NCBI GenBank assembly: GCA_964536215.1 | Contig: CAZHWT010000009.1 | Coordinates: 1 to 35,099, forward strand | Source: CAZHWT01 sp964536215 | Lineage (GTDB): Bacteria > Patescibacteriota > CAZHWT01 | DNA length: 35,099 nt | Reading direction: 5' to 3' | Shown here: positions 21,808 through 29,531 of the stretch, one piece after another | How positions within the stretch are numbered: the first letter of the stretch is position 1 | How the letters are laid out: each line of letters opens with the position of its first letter | The notes under the pieces: model-generated | Databases searched by the model: none | What the model saw: only the letters and a program-made list of their open reading frames with translations | What the model was told of the DNA's origin: nothing | Position numbers and translations under genes: made by a program

Positions 21808-23330
21808 GGGTGTCGAGTGAAGAACAGGTCACTAATTTCTCACTATCTACGCAAGAAGAAATTTGTACCAAAGAGGCTGCTAATCGAAACCTAGCCATTG
21901 ACCGTGTTTTTAGGGAAGAAGGTCGATCCGCAAAAACAATCAAGGGTAGACCTCAGCTCCTTGAGTTGATGGACTACTGTCGTAAAAACAGGCGGAATAT
22001 TTCGACGGTTATTGTGTATCGAATTGACCGCGTAGCAAGACAAGCTGCAGATTATTTATCAATCAGGTCTCAATTGCAGAGATATGGGATTGAGATTATA
22101 TCATCTACTGAACCTACGGGCAGCTCCCCAACAGAGAAGCTTATCGAAACAATCCTCGCAGGGTTCGCGCAATTAGATAACGATGTGCGAAGTGAGAGGA
22201 CGAAAAATGGGTTAAAGGCCAGGTTTACTGCGGGTTTACCTATTAATAAAGTACCGATTGGTTACTCTAATTATCTCGGCCACACCATAAAAGATCCAGA
22301 AACGTATGATTATATAAAACTAGCCTGGGAAAAGATGGCAACAGGAAACTATACGCTTCCGTCCCTTGCTAAGTACCTTAATGAGCAAGGGGTTACGACG
22401 AATAGCTTTGGAATTAGGTATAAGGTTAGGCCTCAAACATTAAGTAGAGTCTTTAGAAGTAGATTCTATTGCGGGTATCTGCAATCAGCTAAACTTGGCG
22501 AATCTAAAGGTCAGCATGAACCGATGATAAGCGAAGAAATGTATTATCAGGTACAAAGTATTCTCGATGGGAGAGGGCCAAATAGATCGGGTAGTATGGT
22601 TAAGCATTTGGTGGATAATCCAGAATTCCCCTTACGCAGAAAGATTTTGTGCAGCAAATGTGGTTTACCTATGACTGGAGCCCTAAGTAAAGGGAAGCAG
22701 CAAAAGTATGGTTATTACTTTTGCAAGAGGCGATGTGGGACACCATCATCTATCCCGACACATGTTGCCGATGAAAAGATGGAGCAGCTCTTAAAAGATA
22801 TAGCCCCTAAACCAGCGGCGGTCGAAGAGTTTATAAAATTGCTTAGAACAAAATATGCTGAAGGTCAAAAGAAAGTTCAATATAGCGTGCAAGTGGCTAC
22901 TAACCAGCTCGAACAACTCAAGGAGCGTCGACAAGCGTTAATCGAAAAAAATTTAGAGGGCATTTATGACGACGATATTTTTAAAGAGCAGTTAGAGCTT
23001 TTAGACAAAAAAATTGCTGAGGCTTATGCTCTCACACGTCAACAACAACTCAAGTCATACGACATAAATTTACTCTGCAAGTTTGTTAAAGAAAAGCTGG
23101 CTCATCCCTACGAGACGTATATTAACGGAGATGTGGAGACCAAAAAAAATTTACTGTGTTCGATTTACCCCCAAGGTATCAAATGGATGTATCCAGGCTT
23201 GTCGAACACCGGAATTTCCCCGCAGTATCAACAAATAAGGGACATAACTAAAAGCTATGTCCCTTATGGTGAGCCGGGAGGGAGTCGAACCCCCAACCAA
23301 TGCCTTAAGAGGGCACTGCTCTACCATTGA
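21756..23330 (+). CDS. Large serine recombinase (integrase)
   Basis: 524 residues. The N-terminal resolvase domain (about 12-150) has the catalytic serine S20 in YLRVSS and the arginine-rich YRIDRVAR motif. A recombinase domain follows (about 165-275), then a zinc ribbon with C299, C302, C323 and C327, and a coiled coil (about 365-420). These features define the large serine recombinases that integrate phages and conjugative elements in one direction. It starts at the ATG at 21756 behind AAGGAG. The last ~20 codons run antisense through the tRNA-Lys gene, so the tRNA or its edge is the probable attachment site, and the C-terminus may differ in the excised form. Confidence 0.93.
   Translation: MSKSRSSEIVGKAVIYLRVSSEEQVTNFSLSTQEEICTKEAANRNLAIDRVFREEGRSAKTIKGRPQLLELMDYCRKNRRNISTVIVYRIDRVARQAADYLSIRSQLQRYGIEIISSTEPTGSSPTEKLIETILAGFAQLDNDVRSERTKNGLKARFTAGLPINKVPIGYSNYLGHTIKDPETYDYIKLAWEKMATGNYTLPSLAKYLNEQGVTTNSFGIRYKVRPQTLSRVFRSRFYCGYLQSAKLGESKGQHEPMISEEMYYQVQSILDGRGPNRSGSMVKHLVDNPEFPLRRKILCSKCGLPMTGALSKGKQQKYGYYFCKRRCGTPSSIPTHVADEKMEQLLKDIAPKPAAVEEFIKLLRTKYAEGQKKVQYSVQVATNQLEQLKERRQALIEKNLEGIYDDDIFKEQLELLDKKIAEAYALTRQQQLKSYDINLLCKFVKEKLAHPYETYINGDVETKKNLLCSIYPQGIKWMYPGLSNTGISPQYQQIRDITKSYVPYGEPGGSRTPNQCLKRALLYH
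23236..23266 (-). terminator. Terminator hairpin of tRNA-Lys
   Basis: On the minus strand TAAGGGACATA and TATGTCCCTTA, an 11-bp stem with a nine-base loop, begin directly after the CCA end of the tRNA and are followed by a T-rich stretch (TTTGTTG). It lies within the recombinase coding region on the opposite strand. Confidence 0.6.
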
Positions 23331-23341
23331 GCTACCGGCCC
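23267..23341 (-). tRNA. trnK: tRNA-Lys (anticodon CUU)
   Basis: Acceptor stem GGGCCGG/CCGGCTC, D arm GCTCAATGGTAGAGC, anticodon stem-loop GTGCC-CTCTTAA-GGCAT with anticodon CTT, T loop GGTTCGACTCC, and an encoded CCA end. The promoter is the extended -10 at 23369-23377. The 3' part is overlapped antisense by the recombinase gene. Confidence 0.95.
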
Positions 23342-23368
23342 GTATGAATTATCATTTTTTGCTCACAG

Positions 23369-23377
23369 ATTATAGCA
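23369..23377 (-). promoter_or_regulatory. Extended -10 promoter of tRNA-Lys
   Basis: The minus strand reads TGCTATAAT, the same box as before the nuclease operon. It lies 27 bases upstream of the tRNA 5' end, giving a leader of about 20 bases to be removed by RNase P. Confidence 0.6.
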
Positions 23378-23491
23378 TATTATCGGAGAAAATACGATAC
23401 TTGTCTGATTTGGACAGCCTCCTAGAAATGTTGATTGCAGAATATCGGTATAAAGATTACAATGGGAATATAATAATAAAGGAGGGTTAGT

Positions 23492-23890
23492 ATGACAGGT
23501 TTTCACAGCAATATTGAGTCAGATAGCATTGAGAACGACAACTTTAGAAAAGTACTCTATACCGGTCAGCATAGTCAGCTGGTGCTTATGAGCCTAAAGC
23601 CTGGTGAAGATATCGGTCAAGAGGTCCACGCCGAGAACGACCAGTTTTTCCGCATTGAACAAGGCCAGGGCACCTGTAAGATTGATGACAACGAGTATGC
23701 CCTATCCGACGGATCGGCAATTGTCGTACCGGCTGGAGCTGAGCATAATATTATCAATACCTCTAGCAGTCAGGATTTAAAGCTGTACACCATCTACTCC
23801 CCTGCCCACCACAAAGACGGTATTGTCCGCGCCACCAAACAAGAAGCCGAGGCCAGCGAAGCCGAATTTGACGGCCAAACAAGTGAGTAA
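23492..23890 (+). CDS. Cupin domain protein
   Basis: A 132-residue single-domain beta-barrel of the cupin_2 type. Cupin motif 1 is PGEDIGQEVHAENDQFFRIEQG (about residues 31-53) with H41 and E43-type ligands, and motif 2 is VVPAGAEHNIIN (about 75-87) with the second histidine. The acidic C-terminal tail (EAEASEAEFDGQTSE) is unusual. Stand-alone cupins of this sort may bind a sugar or act as small isomerases or sensors; the substrate cannot be read here. The ribosome site AAAGGAGGG is strong. Codon use is more GC-rich towards the 3' end than in the recombinase next door, consistent with lying outside the integrated element. Confidence 0.88.
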   Translation: MTGFHSNIESDSIENDNFRKVLYTGQHSQLVLMSLKPGEDIGQEVHAENDQFFRIEQGQGTCKIDDNEYALSDGSAIVVPAGAEHNIINTSSSQDLKLYTIYSPAHHKDGIVRATKQEAEASEAEFDGQTSE

Positions 23891-23950
23891 AAGAAGTTAT
23901 TTAAAATAGATAGCACTTCAGATAAAGAGAATCGAGGTTGACGATCTCCA

Positions 23951-23978
23951 ATAAATATACAATTAATTGTATATTTAT
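23951..23978. repeat. 28-bp perfect palindrome
   Basis: ATAAATATACAATT followed directly by its exact reverse complement, with no loop. It lies 60 bp after the cupin stop. It may form a cruciform or a dyad binding site, or help end cupin transcription. It has a sister of similar design at 24155-24180. Confidence 0.8.
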
Positions 23979-24008
23979 CCCGTTAGCCACTCCGACCGGA
24001 GTGTGACA

Positions 24009-24061
24009 TGTCATTCTCAGCTCGACTGAGAATCCGATTCCCGGTCAAGCCGGGAATGACA
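24009..24061. repeat. REP-like double-hairpin element
   Basis: A 53-bp element bounded by TGTCATTC and GAATGACA, holding two hairpins: ATTCTCAG-CTCGA-CTGAGAAT and ATTCCCGG-TCAAG-CCGGGAAT. The GTCATTC...GGGAATGAC design is like widely dispersed intergenic repeats in many bacterial genomes. A smaller hairpin, CACTCCG-AC-CGGAGTG (23988-24003), lies just before it and CCCGATTTAATCGGG (24091-24105) after it. Confidence 0.65.
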
Positions 24062-24154
24062 ATAAAAACGATCAACGATTATCGATTTGCCCCGATTTAA
24101 TCGGGATAAGTGGGGATTTATTCACACAAAGTGTTACAAGGTTAAAAACAGAGA

Positions 24155-24180
24155 TAAATATCCATTTAAATGGATATTTA
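24155..24180. repeat. 26-bp perfect palindrome
   Basis: TAAATATCCATTT followed directly by its exact reverse complement, 15 bp beyond the stop of the GIY-YIG gene. With the palindrome at 23951 it brackets the REP-like element. Apart from these palindromes I see nothing in the 305-bp interval 23891-24195. Confidence 0.8.
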
Positions 24181-24195
24181 ATTATATATTTATTC

Positions 24196-24471
24196 TTAAT
24201 CAAGTTCAGCTGATGCGTGGTGCAGATACTGCTTAAGCATCGCTCTTATCACCGCTTTACCTTTTGTAGTTTTTAAATACTCTTCTCGTCTAAGAGCATC
24301 AGACTTATTTCTATACGCCTCAAAAAAAATTAACGTAAATGGACGGCGATTTTTTGTCGACACATTTTTGCCCGAGTTATGGTCTTTTAAACGTTGGTGG
24401 ACATCCTTACTATACCCAATATAAAATTTGTTATCCAGTTCGCTCTGGAGTACATACACATAGTAAAACAT
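24196..24471 (-). CDS. GIY-YIG nuclease domain protein (UPF0213/YhbQ type)
   Basis: 91 residues from the ATG at 24471; a 17-codon upstream extension to 24522 has no family match and is not used. The protein is a minimal GIY-YIG nuclease: YYVYVLQS (strand 1), FYIGYSKDVHQRLKDHNSG with the YIG and the conserved Arg, then a RREEYLKTTKG helix with the metal-binding Glu. Such stand-alone domains are abundant in Patescibacteria and many are embedded near tRNA genes. Their role (repair, homing, or DNA processing) is not settled. Confidence 0.88.
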   Translation of the reverse strand: MFYYVYVLQSELDNKFYIGYSKDVHQRLKDHNSGKNVSTKNRRPFTLIFFEAYRNKSDALRREEYLKTTKGKAVIRAMLKQYLHHASAELD

Positions 24472-24628
24472 GATACAGCCGCAATACCAGTCGCGATCGC
24501 TCCGGTATACGACATGAACCATCTATAGATCAGTGTATTTATTAGAGCTGGTCCAAGAATTGCGTGTCATGTGCCAGAATTGTTCGATTCCATGGCGTGC
24601 CATGTACCCGAACGCAGTGAGTGGTTCA

Positions 24629-24705
24629 TGGTGCGCCCGAAGGGACTCGAACCCCTGACCCTCTGTTCCGAAGACAGATGCTCTAATCCACTGAGCTACA
24701 GGCGC
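24629..24705 (-). tRNA. trnR: tRNA-Arg (anticodon UCG)
   Basis: Acceptor stem GCGCCTG/CGGGCGC, D arm AGCTCAGTGGATTAGAGC, anticodon stem-loop TCTGT-CTTCGGA-ACAGA with anticodon TCG, T loop GGTTCGAGTCC, and an encoded CCA. It reads CGA codons. The nearest good promoter is 133 bp upstream, beyond a truncated copy of the tRNA 5' end. Confidence 0.95.
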
Positions 24706-24804
24706 ATACATACATTTATCGACTACGTTCTATTCAATTATTTCATTCATAGACCGGATTAGAGCATCCCAGATGCTAAATTATTACAACCGGCTTCGCC
24801 TTCG

Positions 24805-24822
24805 CCACTGAGCTACAGGCGC
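24805..24822 (-). pseudogene. Truncated 5' copy of tRNA-Arg
   Basis: 18 bases identical to the first 18 of the intact tRNA-Arg (24688-24705), in the same orientation, then unrelated sequence. The 99 bp between the copies also contains a 13-base inverted copy (24756-24768) of the D-arm region. This looks like a short insertion or duplication at the tRNA 5' end that left a direct repeat. Confidence 0.7.
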
Positions 24823-24837
24823 GCAATTACGACACGC

Positions 24838-24843
24838 ATTATA
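24838..24843 (-). promoter_or_regulatory. TATAAT box upstream of the tRNA-Arg copies
   Basis: The minus strand reads TATAAT, with a predicted start about nine bases before the truncated tRNA copy. It is the placement expected for the original tRNA-Arg promoter. The -35 is poor (TTGCTT, 18-base spacing). Confidence 0.4.
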
Positions 24844-24873
24844 CCTCATCACCGCAGTCAAAAGCAAAATATC

Positions 24874-26259
24874 CTAGTTCTTGTTAACTACGTCAAATGT
24901 TTTAACTGGCTGTATAAGGGCATAGAGTACAGATAGCCCTTCAACCATCCCTGTAAGCGGAATTGTGATAAACGACCCCATGCACACTAGAGCTTTTCGT
25001 AAGAGCGATAGCTCATTAGTAACGTCTTGCAAATTGCGATAGGCTCCCATTAGGTAAATGCTAGAGTAGAATGCCTGCATGATAAGAGTAATTAGCAGAA
25101 GTTGCCAAGGTATAGTACTCGGTATAGCAAATGAAACTATTGTTGCTAGGGGTCCCACCCATGAGAATGCCCACAAAAAAGTATTGACCATAAGAGGCAT
25201 ACGGACCCTCCAACCAATCTGCCTATCCAATGATAGCGATAATAAGCCGCAGAACCATCGTCGTCGCTGCTTAATAACAGCTCCTAAACTATACGGAGAT
25301 TGCTCGCGGATATAGCCGTTAATCCAGCTAAACTTTATGCCATCTTCGGCGCATTTTAAAGCAAAATAAGCGTCTTCTGTAACACTGCCACGACCACCTA
25401 GATCATACCCATATTTTTGCTCTAATCTATATGGCACTAAGAAATACGAACCATGCATGCCAAAGAGCGGTTGCTTGAATAGAGAATACTGTAATCGAAA
25501 TCGCCCCACATCGTCTCCACTACGAACTGAGTCCATCCAGGTAATAAATAGGTTACTGGCATATTTGTAAGCATTGTATTTAATTTCGCCTTGACCAACT
25601 CGATTTTTATTCTTAGATGCAGTGATAAACATTCTAATGCCCGCTAAGCTAGACTCGTGCAGCTGGGATTCCTCATCCAGGTGTAGGACCCAAGTATTCT
25701 TGTCCAGATACTCATCGTACCGATGCTGCTCAACTAGAAAGTGCAGTGCTCGAGCCTTCCACTTGGCGCCATTAGCCGTGTTATATTTTTGAGGTACGGT
25801 ATAGAAATTAATCCGCGCAGTCTTTCCGTGCGACACTCTTATATCTGTGACAGCATCAATCCTGTACTCTGCTCCCGCAGCATCCAATACTGCTTTCGTA
25901 TGCACTATGGACCGTCTTAAAGCATTAGCATTATCTCCCCTAGAGACATAGACGACTACTAACTTCTGCTTAGCTGGCCAACCTTTAGTCCATAAGGCTT
26001 TAACAGCCTTGCCATTAGCGGTATCTGGATGCCCTAATAAGAGAAAGCCAACAAAATTAAATACAGCCACTACAATTCCACAGAACCAAAATAAGCGAAT
26101 TCCAATAGACCAGGCGTTATAGTCCACATTTGTATCAAGTAGGTGCATGTAGTTTATCAGGAAAAAGAAGACCGCCATATTGAACGCTAGAGGAGTAAAA
26201 ACAGCTAGGTAATATAAAGCTAAGTTGCCAATGTTGTTCCAATACATAATTTTACGCAT
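24874..26259 (-). CDS. Egghead-type GT2 glycosyltransferase (beta-mannosyltransferase-like)
   Basis: 461 residues. Two N-terminal membrane segments (about 11-38 and 53-76) and a C-terminal membrane region (about 345-455) flank a cytosolic GT2 domain. The layout matches the egghead (Egh/Bre-3) group: HLDEESQLHESS with the metal-binding acidic residues (195-197), GQGEIKYN, LFGMHGSYFLV, GSVTEDAYF (TED 294-296) and QRRRWFCGL (331-339). Egghead in animals transfers mannose beta-1,4 to a lipid-linked sugar. The bacterial sugar cannot be read from sequence. The gene ends the four-gene operon, starts three bases after the glycosidase-like gene, and has a GGAGAGG ribosome site. Confidence 0.85.
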   Translation of the reverse strand: MRKIMYWNNIGNLALYYLAVFTPLAFNMAVFFFLINYMHLLDTNVDYNAWSIGIRLFWFCGIVVAVFNFVGFLLLGHPDTANGKAVKALWTKGWPAKQKLVVVYVSRGDNANALRRSIVHTKAVLDAAGAEYRIDAVTDIRVSHGKTARINFYTVPQKYNTANGAKWKARALHFLVEQHRYDEYLDKNTWVLHLDEESQLHESSLAGIRMFITASKNKNRVGQGEIKYNAYKYASNLFITWMDSVRSGDDVGRFRLQYSLFKQPLFGMHGSYFLVPYRLEQKYGYDLGGRGSVTEDAYFALKCAEDGIKFSWINGYIREQSPYSLGAVIKQRRRWFCGLLSLSLDRQIGWRVRMPLMVNTFLWAFSWVGPLATIVSFAIPSTIPWQLLLITLIMQAFYSSIYLMGAYRNLQDVTNELSLLRKALVCMGSFITIPLTGMVEGLSVLYALIQPVKTFDVVNKN

Positions 26260-26262
26260 AGC

Positions 26263-27471
26263 TTAATTCCTCTCCGTAAGCAGGTCTGCTTTGTCAAAGA
26301 TGCTAATCTTAACATTGTTCGCAGCCAAAGCATGAACAAAGTCAATAAACACCACCCTGTTGGCGTTATTTGATTGCTTCGCAGATTGCCAGTATGACCA
26401 ATCAGTTGCTTCAGCTGTTTCGCTTTTATCTTCAGCAAAAATATTCACCATAACGTTGTAGCCTTGGGACTGAACTCTACTAACGGTGGCTACAATGCTG
26501 TTGGCAATAGACTTTCTTTGTGACGGTGATACGATGACTGTATTAGAGCTATCATTAGTGTACTTAGAGTAGAATGTGCCCGTATTAAACCAGACATCTT
26601 TTACCTTTAGGATACTGGCTGCCTCTAGCAGTAATCTTGGGTTAAGGAATTCGTTGGCGTCAGTGATGCCAGATCCTTTGGTCGTAGCTCGTGGCAACCA
26701 TGGAAACCCTTGAATGCCAAAGCTATCTATTAATCCTGGTTTAATTTGGCTAATCCAGGGCTCAAAACTTAAATACTCCCCGTTGGCATATTCCTCATCA
26801 TTGCTGTCGTACGATGTTGAATTGAATAACAAGCTTACGTGAGTGGTCGGAAAGTAGGTTTTTAGGGATTCTGCGTAGATATTTACCATTACGCTAAAAT
26901 CTTCTGGCACAAAATTCTGTCGATTCCAAAGTGGTGCGTTAGGCTCCGGAAATGGAGTCCAGATACCCATCTGCTGATTCGTAATTCCCTCATTCTTAAG
27001 GTTTTGAAAGTATTGTTGAATCCACTCTGAATAGAGTCCGTTCTTAAATTCACTAAAGTCAATTAGCCCCCACGTCGTGCTCGGTTCAATAATTACGAGT
27101 GGGGTAACATTGTATTGATCAAATGTTCTCAGCTTGGCAGCCATTTCTTTGGCCATAGCGGCAGCTTCAACATTGTCTTTGGGCATGTTGGTAAATATCA
27201 TAAACTCCTGTCCTACTTGGGACTTGCACACGGCTTGATACTCATCCAGCTTGGCCAAATGAACATCCCCAGAATTTGCTAAACCAGCTATGGGCTCGGC
27301 GGCGGTGCATTGAGAAGAAATTGGAGTAATGGTTTTGACTGACTGTGAGTTGGTGCCCGCTATGAGGCTTTGTAGGTTCAGGTTGGAAAATGCCTTTAGA
27401 GCCAAGAGTGACCCAAAAGCTGTCAAGCAGATAAATACAAGCGTGTAGATAAAAATAGACTTATGGCTCAT
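26263..27471 (-). CDS. Membrane-anchored TIM-barrel glycosidase-like protein
   Basis: 402 residues from the ATG at 27471, which has AAGGAG seven bases upstream; an extension to 27543 would overlap the GT2 gene further. An N-terminal membrane segment (about 6-28) and a short linker lead to a ~330-residue domain with a (beta/alpha)8 pattern. GIWTPFPEPNAPLW (169-182) resembles the strand-4 acid/base region of clan-A glycoside hydrolases, with E176 as candidate. I cannot place it in a numbered GH family. Its position between two synthases suggests it trims or processes the polymer outside the cell, as the GH domain of PgaB or PelA does in other systems. Confidence 0.65.
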   Translation of the reverse strand: MSHKSIFIYTLVFICLTAFGSLLALKAFSNLNLQSLIAGTNSQSVKTITPISSQCTAAEPIAGLANSGDVHLAKLDEYQAVCKSQVGQEFMIFTNMPKDNVEAAAMAKEMAAKLRTFDQYNVTPLVIIEPSTTWGLIDFSEFKNGLYSEWIQQYFQNLKNEGITNQQMGIWTPFPEPNAPLWNRQNFVPEDFSVMVNIYAESLKTYFPTTHVSLLFNSTSYDSNDEEYANGEYLSFEPWISQIKPGLIDSFGIQGFPWLPRATTKGSGITDANEFLNPRLLLEAASILKVKDVWFNTGTFYSKYTNDSSNTVIVSPSQRKSIANSIVATVSRVQSQGYNVMVNIFAEDKSETAEATDWSYWQSAKQSNNANRVVFIDFVHALAANNVKISIFDKADLLTERN

Positions 27472-28759
27472 ATCTTGCTCCTTGCCAGTCAACCAAGATC
27501 TCATCAATACCTTGCCGGCTCCATTGTTGCCATTGAACTTCACTTCCCTGATAGATCATAGCCATGCTGCGCATTAGCGAAAGAAATTCTATCCAAACTA
27601 GGATATAGAATACTGGCCAACTAACTGGGAAAAGTAGCAGTGTTTTGGGCTTGAATCCATCCGGACCAAAAAAGGCATTAACTATATACACAGTAAAAAT
27701 AAAGAAAATTCCCAAAGCTAATGACAAAAAATCAGAGGAAACCACACTATAGGTGACCAACAGTGCTAACGAAATCGGCTCAACCAGTAACTGGAACTCA
27801 GCTAACAGTGCAAACGGCAAGATAAACCAAGTTAGCCACTTGTTTTGCCCCTTCTTAAAAGATAGGAACATTTGACGATAACGAGTAAACGTGTCGAATC
27901 TACCCTTCTTCCAGCGCAAGCGTTGGTTTACCAGGCCGCTAACCGTGGAAGCGCCTTCGGTAAAGCACACTACATCCTCAGCATACGTGCAATGTAGACC
28001 ACGTGAGCGTACGCGCATAGACATTTCGATATCTTCAGTTTTGTTTGTGTCATCAAATAATCCTATCTGAGCGAATACTGATCGACGGAAAGCGGCGCAG
28101 GCACCACCAAAAATATACTCAGCTCCTAGTACTGAATGAGCCCGCTTAAAGTAAAATCCGAATGTATACTCTAAATGCTGAATAAATCCCATTAGAGTTG
28201 GATTGTGAGCAATCTTGACATTGCCAACCACAGCGGATATGTCATCGTCAGCAAAGTAATCTTTTAATCTGGCCAAAGCAGTTGACTCTAGTGCTGAATC
28301 AGCATCAACGGTCATAATGATGTCGCCGGTAGCCTGTTGAATCCCAAAGTTTAATGCCTTGCCCTTGCCACCGTTCTCTTTGTAGAAATAGCGAATTGTA
28401 CCGTCCCTATCTGGATTACTGGTGGCAAAGTGAGCTAGGTAATTACGGACAACCCAGTCAGAGTTGTCTGTCGACCCATCGTTAACGACAATCAGCTCAA
28501 TATTTTGGTAGCTATTATCTACAATTGACTGAATAGTTTTTAGGATGCCTACCTCTTCATTCCAGGCGGGCACTACTATGGAAATTTTAGGATTGAAATT
28601 TGGTAGGATCCCCCTCTTGGCTAAGTGCAATTTACGACCAATCTCTTTAACGGTGTAAATCGGTGCAACTAAAAGGAATAACCAGTACTTAACCAGCATA
28701 GCCGTTGCCAGTACAAAGGCGACATTTCGGAATAAGTAAAATAACGATTCGTCAGTCAT
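27461..28759 (-). CDS. Processive GT2 polysaccharide synthase (PgaC/HasA-like)
   Basis: 432 residues. One membrane span (about 11-32), a cytosolic GT2 domain, then three or four C-terminal spans. All synthase motifs are present: VVNDGSTDNS (91-100), DAD (152-154), TED (241-243) and QRLRW (279-283), which marks processive enzymes that extrude their polymer (poly-N-acetylglucosamine, hyaluronan, cellulose types). The C-terminal WQQWSRQG stretch resembles PgaC/IcaA. The start overlaps the previous stop as TAATG and has AGGAGG eight bases upstream. A linked deacetylase gene (31002-35099) would fit a partly deacetylated N-acetylglucosamine polymer, but this is inference. Confidence 0.9.
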   Translation of the reverse strand: MTDESLFYLFRNVAFVLATAMLVKYWLFLLVAPIYTVKEIGRKLHLAKRGILPNFNPKISIVVPAWNEEVGILKTIQSIVDNSYQNIELIVVNDGSTDNSDWVVRNYLAHFATSNPDRDGTIRYFYKENGGKGKALNFGIQQATGDIIMTVDADSALESTALARLKDYFADDDISAVVGNVKIAHNPTLMGFIQHLEYTFGFYFKRAHSVLGAEYIFGGACAAFRRSVFAQIGLFDDTNKTEDIEMSMRVRSRGLHCTYAEDVVCFTEGASTVSGLVNQRLRWKKGRFDTFTRYRQMFLSFKKGQNKWLTWFILPFALLAEFQLLVEPISLALLVTYSVVSSDFLSLALGIFFIFTVYIVNAFFGPDGFKPKTLLLFPVSWPVFYILVWIEFLSLMRSMAMIYQGSEVQWQQWSRQGIDEILVDWQGARYEP

Positions 28760-29379
28760 TACAACACCTCCTGAGCATCTAACATTCTAGCTCGATAGAC
28801 GTGCACTACATCATGCTCAGAATCCTCAAGCAGTAAGATAAGTCCTAATGTATCTGCAGAATCTGGAATATAGCTGTCATCAGTAGAAATAGTGCTTTTA
28901 CTAGCTACCCTAAATATGTATTGGTAGCTACTATCCGTCGAAATAAAAATATTATCACCGACAGCAATTTCTTGAGAGTCAGCAATTGTCCGCCAGTTCT
29001 GATCGGCATAAATAAGTATGTCTAGCAGCTTATTAGATTTATCAGTCAAGAACAGAAACTGACCATCTCCTGGGCGACAGTACCATACGCCATCCCGAGA
29101 TAGTGCCTTAATAATGTTAAGTTTTGTGTTGGTTTTAGGGATTTTTAACAATCTTGGTTGCCGACTAGCGTTCTTAGACTCGTTTGGCAATGAATAAGTT
29201 GCTTTAGCACCCTCATTCTCAGCAATGACAGAAATAAGGTGCGAGCTGTTAGCTTTAGTGATAGCGTTTACAACAGGAATTGGCTGAATAAAAACTACTG
29301 AATAAGCGCCAAGCAAAATATAACTAGTAATTGCCATAGAGACAATACCAAATAGAAATAACTTAGGATTAAATTGCAC
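28759..29379 (-). CDS. Sortase-fold protein lacking the catalytic Cys and His
   Basis: 206 residues beginning with a GTG codon (29379), the only usable start after an in-frame TGA, with a GAGGAG ribosome site. A membrane anchor (about 8-30) is followed by an extracellular domain with the order of a class E/D-type sortase: PRLLKIPKTNTKLNIIKAL, DGVWYCRPGDGQ, IAVGDNIFISTDSSYQYIFRV, then LGLILLLED and VYRARML. Where an active sortase has its GH histidine there is LIYADQN, and where it has TxTC there is ILLLED; only R196 may remain. So it would be a non-catalytic scaffold. It is the first gene of the polysaccharide operon, overlapping the GT2 by one base. Confidence 0.55.
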   Translation of the reverse strand: MQFNPKLFLFGIVSMAITSYILLGAYSVVFIQPIPVVNAITKANSSHLISVIAENEGAKATYSLPNESKNASRQPRLLKIPKTNTKLNIIKALSRDGVWYCRPGDGQFLFLTDKSNKLLDILIYADQNWRTIADSQEIAVGDNIFISTDSSYQYIFRVASKSTISTDDSYIPDSADTLGLILLLEDSEHDVVHVYRARMLDAQEVL

Positions 29380-29531
29380 GCTTAAGCACTCTCCTCAAGC
29401 GAAATCGCAAGACGCTAGCCCAAATTTGACAGATCAGATTTACGAATAAAACGCTGCCCAAAAATAATATGTAGAGAATTATTAAGAATATATACTGTTC
29501 TTGCATAGACCTATAATATATTAATAAAACA

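Noticed and set aside
23257..23490. Plus-strand open frame from tRNA-Lys to the cupin gene
   Set aside because: Its start is antisense tRNA sequence and the rest has no family, ribosome site or composition of a real gene; it overlaps the tRNA promoter.
23951..24180. CRISPR array
   Set aside because: The palindromes differ in sequence and are not direct repeats with equal spacers.
24523..24711. Minus-strand open frame over tRNA-Arg (APVAQWIRASVFG...)
   Set aside because: It is the translation of the tRNA-Arg gene, a well-known false protein; the tRNA explains it.
29369..29507. Leader peptide continuing to the sortase-like gene start
   Set aside because: Careful reading of the frame shows a stop after 30 codons and no ribosome site, so it is not a supported gene.
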